From COE1 sp910588595 (GTDB taxonomy: Bacteria > Bacillota > Clostridia > Lachnospirales > Lachnospiraceae): a stretch of 64,000 nt of DNA. The notes under the pieces are model-generated. The model was given only the letters and a program-made list of their open reading frames with translations, was not told the DNA's origin and ran no database searches. The stretch covers positions 1 to 64,000 of the forward strand of contig CARDBT010000019.1 of the NCBI GenBank assembly GCA_948957135.1, read 5' to 3'. Position numbers and translations under genes: made by a program. Shown here piece by piece: positions 35,189 through 43,688 of the stretch. The stretch's first letter is position 1, and each line of letters opens with the position of its first letter.

Positions 35189-36184
35189 TCATTCGCACAG
35201 ATCCGTCTTTAGAAGCTCCCGGATCTGCTCCACAGAAAGCCATTCTGTATTGTTTCCCGACGAATAATAAAATCCGTCCTCCACTTTCTTACCGCTCGGG
35301 TTCGGACGCTTGGACTCCTGCCAGAACATCTGCGGATAGATGATAAAATTCTTTTCATACTCGTAGGTCGTCATCGAATCCTCCGCCGCGATCAGCATCT
35401 CGTGAAGCTTCTCGCCCGCGCGGATACCGATTTCCACCGTCTTCATGCCAGGCGCCATCGCTTCCGCAAGGTCCGTGATCTTAAACGAAGGCATCCTGCT
35501 GATAAAGGTCTCGCCGCCCTTCGCCTCCTCGAGCGCCTTGATCACAAGCTCTACCCCATGTGTCAGGCTGATCCAGAACCGCGTCATGCGATAGTCCGTG
35601 ATCGGAAGCTCGCTGGCGCCCTCGCTGATCAGCTTCTGGAAAAGCGGGATGATCGATCCGCGGCTCCCCGCCACATTTCCATATCTCACAATGGAAAAAT
35701 TCAGATCTTTCATTCCGCAATACGCATTGGCAGCAACAAACAGTTTGTCCGATACAAGCTTCGTGCCTCCGTACAGATTCACCGGATTGACTGCCTTGTC
35801 CGTGGACAGCGCCACCACCTTGCTGACACCTGTGTTCAGCGCTGCGTCGATCACATTCTGGGCACCATTGACGTTTGTCTTGATCGCTTCGTTCGGATTG
35901 TACTCACATGCGGGCACCTGTTTCAACGCCGCGGCGTGGATCACATAATCAACGTTCTCAAACGCTCTCTTCATGCGCTCATAATCGCGCACATCGCCGA
36001 TAAAAAAGCGCAGCTTGTCCTTGTGCTGTGCAAAATCATTTGCCATGACCCACTGCTTGTACTCATCCCGCGAATAAATGATGATCTTCCTCGGGTTGTA
36101 GCGTGTGAGCACATACTCCGCAAAGCACCTTCCAAAAGAACCAGTGCCGCCTGTGATCAGTATCGTTTTATCATCCAACAACAT
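35189..36184 (-). CDS. pseB: UDP-GlcNAc 4,6-dehydratase (inverting), first Pse enzyme
   Basis: A 331-residue soluble SDR dehydratase. TGGTGSFGRC (11-20) binds NADP, the catalytic STDK is at 127-130, and Y138/K142 form the YxxxK pair in NLYGGTK, unlike the Met-containing PglF type. PseB inverts C5 while dehydrating UDP-GlcNAc, committing it to pseudaminic acid. The gene is the first of the operon, preceded by a promoter and GGGAGG. Confidence 0.92.
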   Translation of the reverse strand: MLLDDKTILITGGTGSFGRCFAEYVLTRYNPRKIIIYSRDEYKQWVMANDFAQHKDKLRFFIGDVRDYERMKRAFENVDYVIHAAALKQVPACEYNPNEAIKTNVNGAQNVIDAALNTGVSKVVALSTDKAVNPVNLYGGTKLVSDKLFVAANAYCGMKDLNFSIVRYGNVAGSRGSIIPLFQKLISEGASELPITDYRMTRFWISLTHGVELVIKALEEAKGGETFISRMPSFKITDLAEAMAPGMKTVEIGIRAGEKLHEMLIAAEDSMTTYEYEKNFIIYPQMFWQESKRPNPSGKKVEDGFYYSSGNNTEWLSVEQIRELLKTDLCE

Positions 36185-36230
36185 TATGAAACCTCCCTAT
36201 CAAAAGTCCAACTGACAAATTATATAGCAT

Positions 36231-36259
36231 ATATTACCACATTATAAAAAAAACGTCAA
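36231..36259 (-). promoter_or_regulatory. Promoter of the pseudaminic acid operon
   Basis: TTGACG (36254-36259) and TAATAT (36231-36236) are spaced 17 bases apart on the minus strand, in a very A/T-rich stretch that includes an A8 run. A second possible -10 (TATAAT, 36219-36224) lies 12 bases further on. A terminator-like stem for the upstream gene precedes it, supporting a separate transcript starting here. Confidence 0.55.
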
Positions 36260-36303
36260 AATCTTTGTTTTTTATTATTGTAAAAATCCCTGCAATTATA
36301 CGC

Positions 36304-36355
36304 AAAACCTGATGCCTCATTTCCCCGCAGGCAACAGCCGCACTGCCTGGCATCA
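36304..36355 (-). terminator. Terminator-like nested hairpin after the GT2 gene
   Basis: An outer TGATGCC/GGCATCA stem (36310-36316 with 36349-36355) encloses an inner AGGCA/TGCCT pair, and on the minus strand it is followed by GGTTTTGCG. The T run is short, so termination is probably incomplete. It lies just past the stop of the gene at 36366. Confidence 0.4.
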
Positions 36356-36365
36356 AGCAACTACA

Positions 36366-37400
36366 CTATGCGTTTGCGGCGCCGCGGCGGATCTTATTGC
36401 GGTAAAAATAGAGCAGCTGAAAATAGATCTTGAATTTGAGGGGCGACTGCATATGCATCGCTGCAAGCCGCTTCTGTTCCTCGTCAAACGTTTTCTGGTA
36501 ATAAATATTGTCCTGAAATTCCGGAAACTCCTGTCTGATCCCGTCAGCGATCTTCTTTAGGAACTTTAATCTCGGCTTCTTGACCCCGAGCATATATGAA
36601 AAAAGTGTGTTCATATAATAGACCTTTGAAAAAGCAAACTCAAATTCGTGTCTGTAGGGCTTGTAGATCCCATATCTGCGCGCCTCCTCGATCATCCGCT
36701 TCCCCATGGCAAGCCGGTCCTCGCATTTCTCCACACTGATCTCATGCACTGTGGAGGCGTCGTGCTGATAATAGTAGTAAAACGGCTCCTCGACTTTCTC
36801 AAAGTGTGTAAAATGCAGCATCCATATCGGTGAGGCGCAATTGTCCTCATAAAAGGACTTTTCTGGAAATCTCAGATCATACGCATCGATCACCGCCTTG
36901 AGATACACTTTGATCACCATGCTCCCCGGATTCATGACAAGCTTCTTGTAGCGCTCATGTTCAAGCACCCCTGTCTGGTCTGCCGTGTTGTTCGGCATGA
37001 GCCTGCCGACATTCATGGTGTGTGTGTCCACCATGCAGTAATCGCACCCGACGACGTCCGCTCCTGTCTGCTCCGCTTTCCTGATCAGCTTCTCATACAT
37101 CTCGGGAGCCACCCAGTCATCAGAGTCGACAAATCCGATCCATGTACCGCGCGCGATATCAAGCCCTTTGTTGCGCGCACCGCCTTGTCTTACATTTTCA
37201 TAGGACTGTAGGGCTTTAAATTTCCACGGATATTTTGATTCATACTCCCTGAGGATCTCCAGGGATTCGTCCGTCGAGGCATCATCGACCGCTATGATCT
37301 CATAGTCCGCGATCGTCTGATTGATCAGAGAATCAAGACAAAACCTAAGCTTATCATCTGCTGCCATATTGTAAACAGGTACTATTATACTTAGCTTCAT
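36366..37400 (-). CDS. Glycosyltransferase family 2 (GT-A)
   Basis: A 344-residue GT2 enzyme. SIIVPVYN opens the nucleotide-binding fold, VDDAS lies near 40 and the metal-binding motif is VDSDDW near 93. The C-terminal 100 residues are basic and helical with no clear membrane segment, so it is a peripheral cytoplasmic enzyme. It follows the ABC flippase gene by 18 bases (GAGGAGG before the ATG) and ends this transcript at a terminator-like stem. Confidence 0.85.
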   Translation of the reverse strand: MKLSIIVPVYNMAADDKLRFCLDSLINQTIADYEIIAVDDASTDESLEILREYESKYPWKFKALQSYENVRQGGARNKGLDIARGTWIGFVDSDDWVAPEMYEKLIRKAEQTGADVVGCDYCMVDTHTMNVGRLMPNNTADQTGVLEHERYKKLVMNPGSMVIKVYLKAVIDAYDLRFPEKSFYEDNCASPIWMLHFTHFEKVEEPFYYYYQHDASTVHEISVEKCEDRLAMGKRMIEEARRYGIYKPYRHEFEFAFSKVYYMNTLFSYMLGVKKPRLKFLKKIADGIRQEFPEFQDNIYYQKTFDEEQKRLAAMHMQSPLKFKIYFQLLYFYRNKIRRGAANA

Positions 37401-37418
37401 AACCTACCTCCTCTTTTG

Positions 37419-39158
37419 TCATCGATCCCTTTCAATCTTACCGTTTTCCACCCTGAACACCATATCACATTTCTCGATCGTCTGTAACCTGTGCGCTATA
37501 ATAACAAGCGTTTTCTTTCCGTGCAGCCTGTTGATGGACTCCATGATCGCCGCCTCCGTGTCATTATCCAGCGCTGAGGTTGCCTCGTCGAGTATCAGCA
37601 ATTCAGGATCGTTGTAAAGTGCCCTGGCAATACCGATTCTCTGTCTCTGTCCGCCGGAAAGCCTGATCCCGCGCTCACCGATCCCTGTGTTCACACCCTC
37701 CGGCAGGGTCTTTACAAACGCGTCAAGCTGCGCCTCCTGCAGGGCATACCAGAGCTTCTCGTCATCGATCTCATCCTCCGGAACGCCAAATGCAACATTT
37801 TTTCGAATATCCGCATCCAGCAAAAAGATCATCTGTGGTATGTAGCCCACATTGGCGAGCCACTCCCTGTAATGCTCCTGTATGTTCACGTCATCTGCAA
37901 GCACACTGCCCCCCTGCAGCTTCAAGAGCCCTAATAAGATATCAATGATCGTCGTCTTTCCGGCGCCGCTCGTCCCCACGATGCCGATCGACTTGCCGAT
38001 CGGAAAGGAGACTGTCGCATGGTCAAAGATCAGCTTGTCCGCATTGGGATAGTGGTACGTGATGTCCGACAGCTTTACCTCCCGCGTGACAGGCAGCTTC
38101 TCCTTCGCGACCACCGCATAGGAGATATCGGTGTGCTCCTCGTCCGTCTCCTCGACCAGATTGTCGCTCACATTGAAGAAAAAAGGCTCGTTGAACGCCA
38201 TGCTCGTCAGCTGGTTGTTGATGCGGCTCGCCGCGGGCAGCAGGCGCATCGCCGCGATCCCGAATGCCGCAAACAGCGAGACCATGTCAGATACGTTCGC
38301 GCCGGACACGATCAGCACCAGGATATATCCGAGCAGTCCTGCCATACACACCGTCTCGATCAAAAGCTTCGGCGTGTTATTGAACAGGCTGAACCGTTCC
38401 ATCGCTTTCACATACCCCTCGCCGACCTTGCAGTACTCACCGATAAAATACTGCTCGCGCCCTGCGACCTTGATCTCCTTGATCCCCTGCACGGTCTGTG
38501 AGATCCACGCGAACATGGACGCGCCGAAATCCTGGTTCTCCTTGCCGGTGCGGTTCATGACCGGCTTGATGATATTTTTGATGACCACCAGCGTCACGAC
38601 CAGAAGCACCGCGATCACTACCGTCATCACCGGATCCTGCACAAAGAGTGCCCCCACGAGGAACACAGCGACGATCGCCTCCGATGCGATCTGCAGGACA
38701 GACATGATCAGCGCATACATATTGCTGACATCCGCCGTGATGCTTCTTTGAATAACAGATGTTTCCGCATTTAGATAATACTCATATTCGCGCCGGACAA
38801 AGTTCTTCATCAGACTTGATGCTGTCTTGAACTGGTTACTGTACACAAAACAGTACAGATTCCTCTGCAGCAAAAACTGAAACGCATTTTTGGCTACATA
38901 CAGCACGATCAGGAACAGTATCGCAAGCACGGAGAACTGTACCGTACTCTGCAAGTGGAAAATTCTGCATATCAGCTGATATTTTTCCCCCTGCTCCAGC
39001 GCAACCGGATCCAGGATCAGCTGTACCACAGCCATCACCATCATCACCGCGCCCGTTTCAAGCCCCGCGGACACTACCATCATCACGAACAGACGTGCCA
39101 TAGCGCCTTTCTGCTTATGATCCATCAGTATGTTGATCTTCTTCAATATTTTAAGCAC
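37419..39158 (-). CDS. ABC exporter/flippase (PglK/MsbA-like)
   Basis: A 579-residue half-transporter: six helices within residues 20-320, then an ATPase domain with Walker A GTSGAGKT (395-402), signature LSGGQ (500-504), Walker B LLILDE (520-525) and an H-loop His in IIAHRL. The layout matches PglK, which flips lipid-linked oligosaccharides. No Wzx-type flippase was recognised in the window, so this may be the exporter for one or more of the glycans made here. It starts with GTG; GGAG lies five bases upstream. Confidence 0.85.
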   Translation of the reverse strand: MLKILKKINILMDHKQKGAMARLFVMMVVSAGLETGAVMMVMAVVQLILDPVALEQGEKYQLICRIFHLQSTVQFSVLAILFLIVLYVAKNAFQFLLQRNLYCFVYSNQFKTASSLMKNFVRREYEYYLNAETSVIQRSITADVSNMYALIMSVLQIASEAIVAVFLVGALFVQDPVMTVVIAVLLVVTLVVIKNIIKPVMNRTGKENQDFGASMFAWISQTVQGIKEIKVAGREQYFIGEYCKVGEGYVKAMERFSLFNNTPKLLIETVCMAGLLGYILVLIVSGANVSDMVSLFAAFGIAAMRLLPAASRINNQLTSMAFNEPFFFNVSDNLVEETDEEHTDISYAVVAKEKLPVTREVKLSDITYHYPNADKLIFDHATVSFPIGKSIGIVGTSGAGKTTIIDILLGLLKLQGGSVLADDVNIQEHYREWLANVGYIPQMIFLLDADIRKNVAFGVPEDEIDDEKLWYALQEAQLDAFVKTLPEGVNTGIGERGIRLSGGQRQRIGIARALYNDPELLILDEATSALDNDTEAAIMESINRLHGKKTLVIIAHRLQTIEKCDMVFRVENGKIERDR

Positions 39159-39197
39159 GCGTACTCCATCCCTTCTTATTCTTCTGTCTTAAATTAT

Positions 39198-39226
39198 AGT
39201 ATATGTCATATTTTCCATAAACACAA
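39198..39226 (-). promoter_or_regulatory. Possible promoter upstream of the ABC flippase gene
   Basis: TTGTGT (39221-39226) and TATACT (39198-39203) are 17 bases apart on the minus strand, in the 100-base A/T-rich gap before the GTG at 39158. The -35 is weak (three of six). A TATAAT also overlaps the -10 at 39193. Confidence 0.4.
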
Positions 39227-39258
39227 CCCGGGCAAAACTTATTTCGCATAAACTCACT

Positions 39259-40272
39259 TTAACCGTCAATGACCTCCTCCCACGCCTCTGTCCTTTCCAT
39301 ATAAAAAAGCAGTTCCACCGACACTGCCGTGGTATCCGGCGGGACGGGGACCGCTATGCCGGTTCCTCTCAGCGCAAGGCCATGGCTCCCTGTCTTTTTG
39401 TCCGGCTTCACCGACATCACAAAAAATGTGGCGCTTCCACTGCGGCTTTCGGGATAGGAATCGAGAAACGCCCTCTCATAAAACTGCAGGCTGATATCCT
39501 TGCTGCACTCGTACTCGATGCCCACATAACACATACCCTCGGGACAGTTCTGGCGCAATACCTGATAGTAACTGTTCTCCATCTCCCGCAGCTGTTCCTC
39601 CGTAAAGCGTTTTCTCAGTTCTTCATCTCCAAACGATTTCCTTGCCTCCGCCCACACATCGACCAGCGTGACCTGATTGATGTGGCACTGCACTTTTGAG
39701 CCGTCATGCGCCGTAAATCGAAAGGACATCGGCTTTCCGACTTCCAGCGTGAGCGGTTTTGCCCTGGTCAGCAGGTGTTTTCTCGGTGCTGGATCGTGCC
39801 TGATCGTGATCGGCATATCCGGCGAATATCCGGGAAGGCGCTTGACATCCGCGAATGTCAGCTTAACCAGCCGAAGAAGACGCCAGTCCGTCTCCCTGAG
39901 CCACGCCGGAACCTGCCAGCCCGCATCCATCATATCCAGGAACAGTTTGATCTCCTCATAATTTTCCGGGATCAGATCACCTGCGCACGCGCTCTGTGTA
40001 CACATCTTCCTGCTGCCGATCTTAAATTCGCGGCACTGCATGTAACTGTAACTCTCGGTCTCCTGCTCCCTCAGGATCATCCGCTGCGTGCGCTTCTTTT
40101 TCGGATCGCGCTTCTTCCGCTCCTCGGAGGGCTCCAGGATATAGAGCGCTGCCGCTTCCTCCATCGTCATGCCGACGATGTGGTATCTTTTCCCGTCGCG
40201 CTCGATCGTCCTGCCGATCACAAGGATCCCTCTCCATTTCTTACTGACTCCCTCCAGCCATGAAAACTGCAT
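39259..40272 (-). CDS. Unrecognised soluble protein in the glycan cluster
   Basis: I do not recognise this 337-residue protein. It has no signal peptide or membrane helix. Residues 45-65 are strongly basic (about ten Lys/Arg in KKRDPKKKRTQR), a WLRETDWRLLRLVKLTFADV segment lies in the middle, and the C-terminal half is beta-rich. A cluster of five cysteines (about 80-97 and 240-255) is notable for a cytoplasmic protein. ATG at 40272 follows AAGGG; a GTG three codons earlier is an alternative. It sits between the sialyltransferase-like gene and the flippase promoter. A glycan role is suggested only by position. Confidence 0.6.
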   Translation of the reverse strand: MQFSWLEGVSKKWRGILVIGRTIERDGKRYHIVGMTMEEAAALYILEPSEERKKRDPKKKRTQRMILREQETESYSYMQCREFKIGSRKMCTQSACAGDLIPENYEEIKLFLDMMDAGWQVPAWLRETDWRLLRLVKLTFADVKRLPGYSPDMPITIRHDPAPRKHLLTRAKPLTLEVGKPMSFRFTAHDGSKVQCHINQVTLVDVWAEARKSFGDEELRKRFTEEQLREMENSYYQVLRQNCPEGMCYVGIEYECSKDISLQFYERAFLDSYPESRSGSATFFVMSVKPDKKTGSHGLALRGTGIAVPVPPDTTAVSVELLFYMERTEAWEEVIDG

Positions 40273-40328
40273 ACCTGTCACCCTTTCATATTCTCTTTCC
40301 GGGATTAACTTCGCCGTCAGCTGATCCG

Positions 40329-41462
40329 CTATTTGTCCGCGAGCGAAAGCCCCGCCTTCCTGTTGTACGCATGTTTCTCGGGATCCTCGTAAGCGTCCCA
40401 GAACGATGCGCCAAGATTCAGTTTCTCCTCCACAAAATCCATGTTGTTCATCGCCGTGGTGACGATCGACACTGCGCGCTTGATGTGGAGCCCCTCAAAA
40501 AAGTTGAGCACCTCCACGGGAAAACGCCCGTGGAGCACGACTGCATCAGGGCAGAGCGCACCGTAGTCGATCCCATCCCGCGGGTGCGGCTTGATCAGGA
40601 CACGGCAGCCCTCACAGTATCGCTCGATCACGTCCAGGCAGACACGTTTCCGCGCCTCCACGTCGACCGGATGCGGTTCCGTCAGAAAACACGCAAACTC
40701 CTCGCCCGCATACGACGGCGCAAGCTGCCTGGTCAACTCGTCCGCATCCTCGATGAACGCCTGGATCATCAGCCGCTTCTGCTCTGATGTCAGCGCCCGC
40801 TCCAGCGGCTTTCTCGGCACCTCGACAAAGCGCGGGCAGTCGGTCGGCACCACGCTCCTGTCGTTGATCTCCATGTCGATGCAGTATTTTCCCCAGCCGT
40901 TCATGATGAAGATGAGGTTCATGCGCGAGAACAGCGTTTTCAGCTTGAAATGCCCGTGATTTGCGACATAGGCATCGTCGAGATTCTTGAGACAGTCGAG
41001 CCCATCCTCCACCGCGTGATAATATATATGCTTATAATTCAGATAGTACCCTACAGGATCGCTGTCACAGAATACATAGATGTCCTCGTACGCCGCAAAG
41101 TCGATCACGCTCAGGTACGGGATCTCGCACTTTGCGAGCTTTTTGGTAAAGATCATGCGGTTTACCATATGTTTGAGGATATTGCTGTAATTTTTCCTGT
41201 ACTTTGCAAGCTCCGGGAAAAAGTCCTCGCGCTTCTCATCAAGTGCGAGGACCGCATGAAAGATCCCCGTTTTGGCAAGCCTGTCCCCGAGATGCTCAAA
41301 GTCGGTGGAAATGGAGCTCAGCGCGATATCCGCTTTTTTATATTTTCCAGCCGGCAGATCCCTTGCGAGCTTCATCTCTTTCAAGACTGCGACATATACA
41401 TGATAAAACGTGTGGCAGACATAGATCCTGCTCCTGGTCTTTTTTTTCTTCGCTCTTCTCAT
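40329..41462 (-). CDS. Sialyltransferase-like glycosyltransferase (GT52/GT38 type)
   Basis: A 377-residue GT-B protein resembling lipooligosaccharide sialyltransferases and polysialyltransferases. After a basic start it has IYVCHTFYHVYVA, a GT52-like opening, and RVLIKPHPRDGIDY near 290, the KPHPR motif that binds the CMP donor in these families. CMP-pseudaminic acid from the neighbouring operon is the likely donor. The 5' end contains an A8 run in codons 5-8 (KKKK), a possible slippage site. GGAGGG lies 13 bases before the ATG, an unusually long spacing. Acceptor unknown. Confidence 0.7.
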   Translation of the reverse strand: MRRAKKKKTRSRIYVCHTFYHVYVAVLKEMKLARDLPAGKYKKADIALSSISTDFEHLGDRLAKTGIFHAVLALDEKREDFFPELAKYRKNYSNILKHMVNRMIFTKKLAKCEIPYLSVIDFAAYEDIYVFCDSDPVGYYLNYKHIYYHAVEDGLDCLKNLDDAYVANHGHFKLKTLFSRMNLIFIMNGWGKYCIDMEINDRSVVPTDCPRFVEVPRKPLERALTSEQKRLMIQAFIEDADELTRQLAPSYAGEEFACFLTEPHPVDVEARKRVCLDVIERYCEGCRVLIKPHPRDGIDYGALCPDAVVLHGRFPVEVLNFFEGLHIKRAVSIVTTAMNNMDFVEEKLNLGASFWDAYEDPEKHAYNRKAGLSLADK

Positions 41463-41542
41463 TCCGAAAATGTTTCCCTCCGATGGTATTTCCTGACAGT
41501 TTCTATACTTTTACATACCGCTGGTTCCGGCTGTTTGGCTTG

Positions 41543-41880
41543 TCAGGTATCGTCATCCTGATCCTTCCTGCCCCCAACAGCGGTGCCCATCTCCCTTTTA
41601 CTTCTCGGCTCAGCACAGAATTCAATCAGTGCATTCATTCGGTTCGCCATGACTTGGGTGGTATCTTGGGTGGTGACTTGGGTGGTATCTTTGGCAGGCA
41701 ACATCACCTTTTGCTGACGCGCTTCCTGCGGATGCCCTTGTACATAAACAGAAGTCGGTCCGACAGTCGCAGTTGCCGCCGCACTCAACGGAATGACTGT
41801 GCGAAAGCAAAAGCGATCAAGCGGTCATAACTGTCCAAAAGATTGGTGAAGATCACAACCTCGTACTTTTTAGTATATGC
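41543..41880 (-). pseudogene. Remnant of an AAA_4/AlbA_2-type ATP-binding regulator
   Basis: Two fragments in different frames recall the C-terminal part of the divergent-AAA (RecG-like, COG2865) proteins. First, KKYEVVIFTNLLDSYDRLIA (about 41790-41872) ends at a stop. Then a second frame gives tandem DTTQV/TTQ units followed by NALIEFCAEPRSKREM, a segment characteristic of that family's C-terminal helix-turn-helix. The rest of the family, including the N-terminal domains, is absent. An internal deletion and a frameshift therefore seem to have occurred. It marks past insertion or decay between glycan modules and is very unlikely to be functional. Confidence 0.55.
41654..41686 (-). repeat. 12-bp-period repeat coding for TTQV/TTQD units
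   Basis: TTGGGTGGT occurs three times with a 12-base period, separated alternately by ATC and GAC (plus strand). On the minus strand this encodes DTTQVTTQDTTQV. Such Thr-Gln-Val repeats are common just before the C-terminal domain of AAA_4-type proteins and support the pseudogene call. Confidence 0.85.
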
Positions 41881-41932
41881 CATATTCCAAATAATCACAA
41901 TATGAATTTTGTACTATTCAGTTATCTTATTA

Positions 41933-41961
41933 TTGCATTTCTATGCTGATTACCCTATAAT
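41933..41961 (+). promoter_or_regulatory. Promoter of the single plus-strand gene
   Basis: TTGCAT (41933-41938) and a perfect TATAAT (41956-41961) are 17 bases apart on the plus strand, about 58 bases before the ATG at 42020. The stretch is A/T-rich. Between 41463 and 42019 the only other content is the pseudogene remnant at 41543-41880. Confidence 0.6.
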
Positions 41962-42019
41962 AAATACAGCACTTTCGAAACAATATTTTATATGCACTCT
42001 CGAAAAAGGAGGAATCACC

Positions 42020-42508
42020 ATGAACTATCCCGAAATAGACAGCTCAAAGCTCTCGGAAGTAATGAAGATCATCGAAGCTGCCGCCAGTCTGATGGAGGAA
42101 AAGGATTGCGACAGCGATGCTGAGGCAGCAAAAGAACTCGACACCCTGCAAAAGCAGTTGTGCGAGATCACCGGAAATGAAAATCTCTGTATCAAGGATT
42201 ACAACGCGTACTGGTCCTACACCAGCCTGGAGACTGTTGCCTACAGTGCCCTGTTCCAGCCGCCCGCAAAGACCGGCATGACAGACGCACAGATCACAGA
42301 ACTGATCCAGAGGATCTATAAACTTGATTTCGATGTTCCAGCAAAAGAACTGGAAGCTGTCAGCGAATATTTTCTGGAGGTGCTGGCAGTCGAGACTGGA
42401 TTGCACAATGTTTCCGACTATATCTACTGTCCCAACGAGATCGGTCTTGACCTGCACGCCGATCTCGAAGAGATCACTGCCAGGATCCTTGCCGACTCGA
42501 AATCCTAG
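42020..42508 (+). CDS. Unrecognised acidic protein, only plus-strand gene
   Basis: I do not recognise this 162-residue protein. It is acidic (many Asp and Glu), has no membrane segment, and is predicted almost wholly helical. It contains a helical EAAASLMEEKDC segment near the start and a single YIYCPNEIGLD motif near 135. The start is set by a strong AAAGGAGG nine bases before the ATG, downstream of a good promoter; an in-frame earlier ATG lacks a site. Its 3' end overlaps the convergent GT4 gene by 35 bases. Being oppositely oriented beside a pseudogene, it looks like an insertion into the glycan region rather than a pathway member. Confidence 0.7.
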   Translation: MNYPEIDSSKLSEVMKIIEAAASLMEEKDCDSDAEAAKELDTLQKQLCEITGNENLCIKDYNAYWSYTSLETVAYSALFQPPAKTGMTDAQITELIQRIYKLDFDVPAKELEAVSEYFLEVLAVETGLHNVSDYIYCPNEIGLDLHADLEEITARILADSKS

Positions 42509-43688
42509 CGTACGCGTATCCATCCCTCGGCGCAATCAGCGGCGCCCTGCTCAGCGGTCCCTCCTTCTCCGGTCTCGCCTTCCCGTTCAGCAAGCCCACG
42601 CAGAACCGGTACAGCCTGTCCGCCGCCTCTGTGGGATTCCACTCCCCAATCATTGTCTGATAAGCGTTGACGCCGAGCGTCCGGCGCAGCGCTGCATCTT
42701 CACATAGCAATAACACCTGTTCTCTAAATTCCCTGTAATGCTCGTTTCTGTATACCAGCCCATTCTGACCATGCCGGATCAGAAACGGGACCGCCCCGAT
42801 CCCGCTCCCCGCCACGACCGCACACGCGCTGTTCATGGACTCGTTCAGGACTGCCCCCCAGCCCTCGAGATGGTTGCTGGTAAACAGAAAGATGTCGGAC
42901 TCCTCCATAAACCTGCGCACATTCTGCGGCGGCTGGAAGCCGTGGAACGTGACTTTCTGCTCCAGCTGCCATTTTTGAACCAGTTTTCTCAGCTGTCCTT
43001 CCAGCTCACCGCCGCCCACCATATCCAGATGAAACGATATCTGCAGCCGCTGCAGATATCTCGCCGCCCTCACGGCATACTCCGGGTGCTTTAATTTCAG
43101 AAAACGCCCTGCCCACAGGATCCGGACTTCGGGTCTGCCGCCCTGGTCATAGTGCAGTTTTCGGAAAAAGAGGGTGTCAAGGTCATACGTATTGACCGCC
43201 GGAAAATATCCCCACACGTATTTCTTGCCGGGATATGCATGTACGATGTCAAAATCAGACGCCACGTAGGCGCCATGACACAGCAGGTACACCGGTGCAG
43301 CCGCATACCGCGTGTGATCCTCATACTTTTTCTTCCTGCCGCGCGGGGAGATCGATTTCCACTGTCCCTCCCGATAGAGCCGCTCGCTCGCCCGGATGAC
43401 GATCTTTCCCGCATTCAGCCGCGGTTTGATGTAGCGCTCATCCTCAACCCCGCCAAACACCACGATGTCGCTGTCCAAAAGCAGCCGCGCACAGCGCTCC
43501 TGCTCCTCGTAATACAGCTTTAGATAGGGGATCGACGAAACCTCACTCTCCCACCCCATCCTGATCCGCTCCTCCTCCATCCGGGAGGTCTGTATAAAGG
43601 CAAAATCCGCGCCGAGCTTTCGGTACAGCGCATCCGACATCGGTATCTGGTGATGATTGATATAGTTAGATACAATGGTTAATTTCAT
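42474..43688 (-). CDS. Glycosyltransferase family 4 (GT-B fold)
   Basis: A 404-residue GT4 enzyme beginning KLTIVSNYINHHQIPMSDAL, a family-type acceptor-domain start, with WAGRFLKLKHPEYAV as the interdomain strand and EGWGAVLNESM as the EX7E motif near 300. ATG at 43688 begins this fold; a longer in-frame reading upstream looks non-natural. AGGAGG is 16 bases upstream, rather far. It overlaps the preceding GT4 gene by 23 bases and, at its 3' end, the plus-strand gene. It is the last gene of the large transcript coming from the right. Confidence 0.82.
   Translation of the reverse strand: MKLTIVSNYINHHQIPMSDALYRKLGADFAFIQTSRMEEERIRMGWESEVSSIPYLKLYYEEQERCARLLLDSDIVVFGGVEDERYIKPRLNAGKIVIRASERLYREGQWKSISPRGRKKKYEDHTRYAAAPVYLLCHGAYVASDFDIVHAYPGKKYVWGYFPAVNTYDLDTLFFRKLHYDQGGRPEVRILWAGRFLKLKHPEYAVRAARYLQRLQISFHLDMVGGGELEGQLRKLVQKWQLEQKVTFHGFQPPQNVRRFMEESDIFLFTSNHLEGWGAVLNESMNSACAVVAGSGIGAVPFLIRHGQNGLVYRNEHYREFREQVLLLCEDAALRRTLGVNAYQTMIGEWNPTEAADRLYRFCVGLLNGKARPEKEGPLSRAPLIAPRDGYAYARISSRQGSWQ

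Noticed and set aside
41622..41810. 62-codon frame with repeated His-Pro-Ser residues on the minus strand
   Set aside because: It is another reading frame through the TTQV repeat of the pseudogene remnant; the DTTQV frame is the one matching a known protein family.
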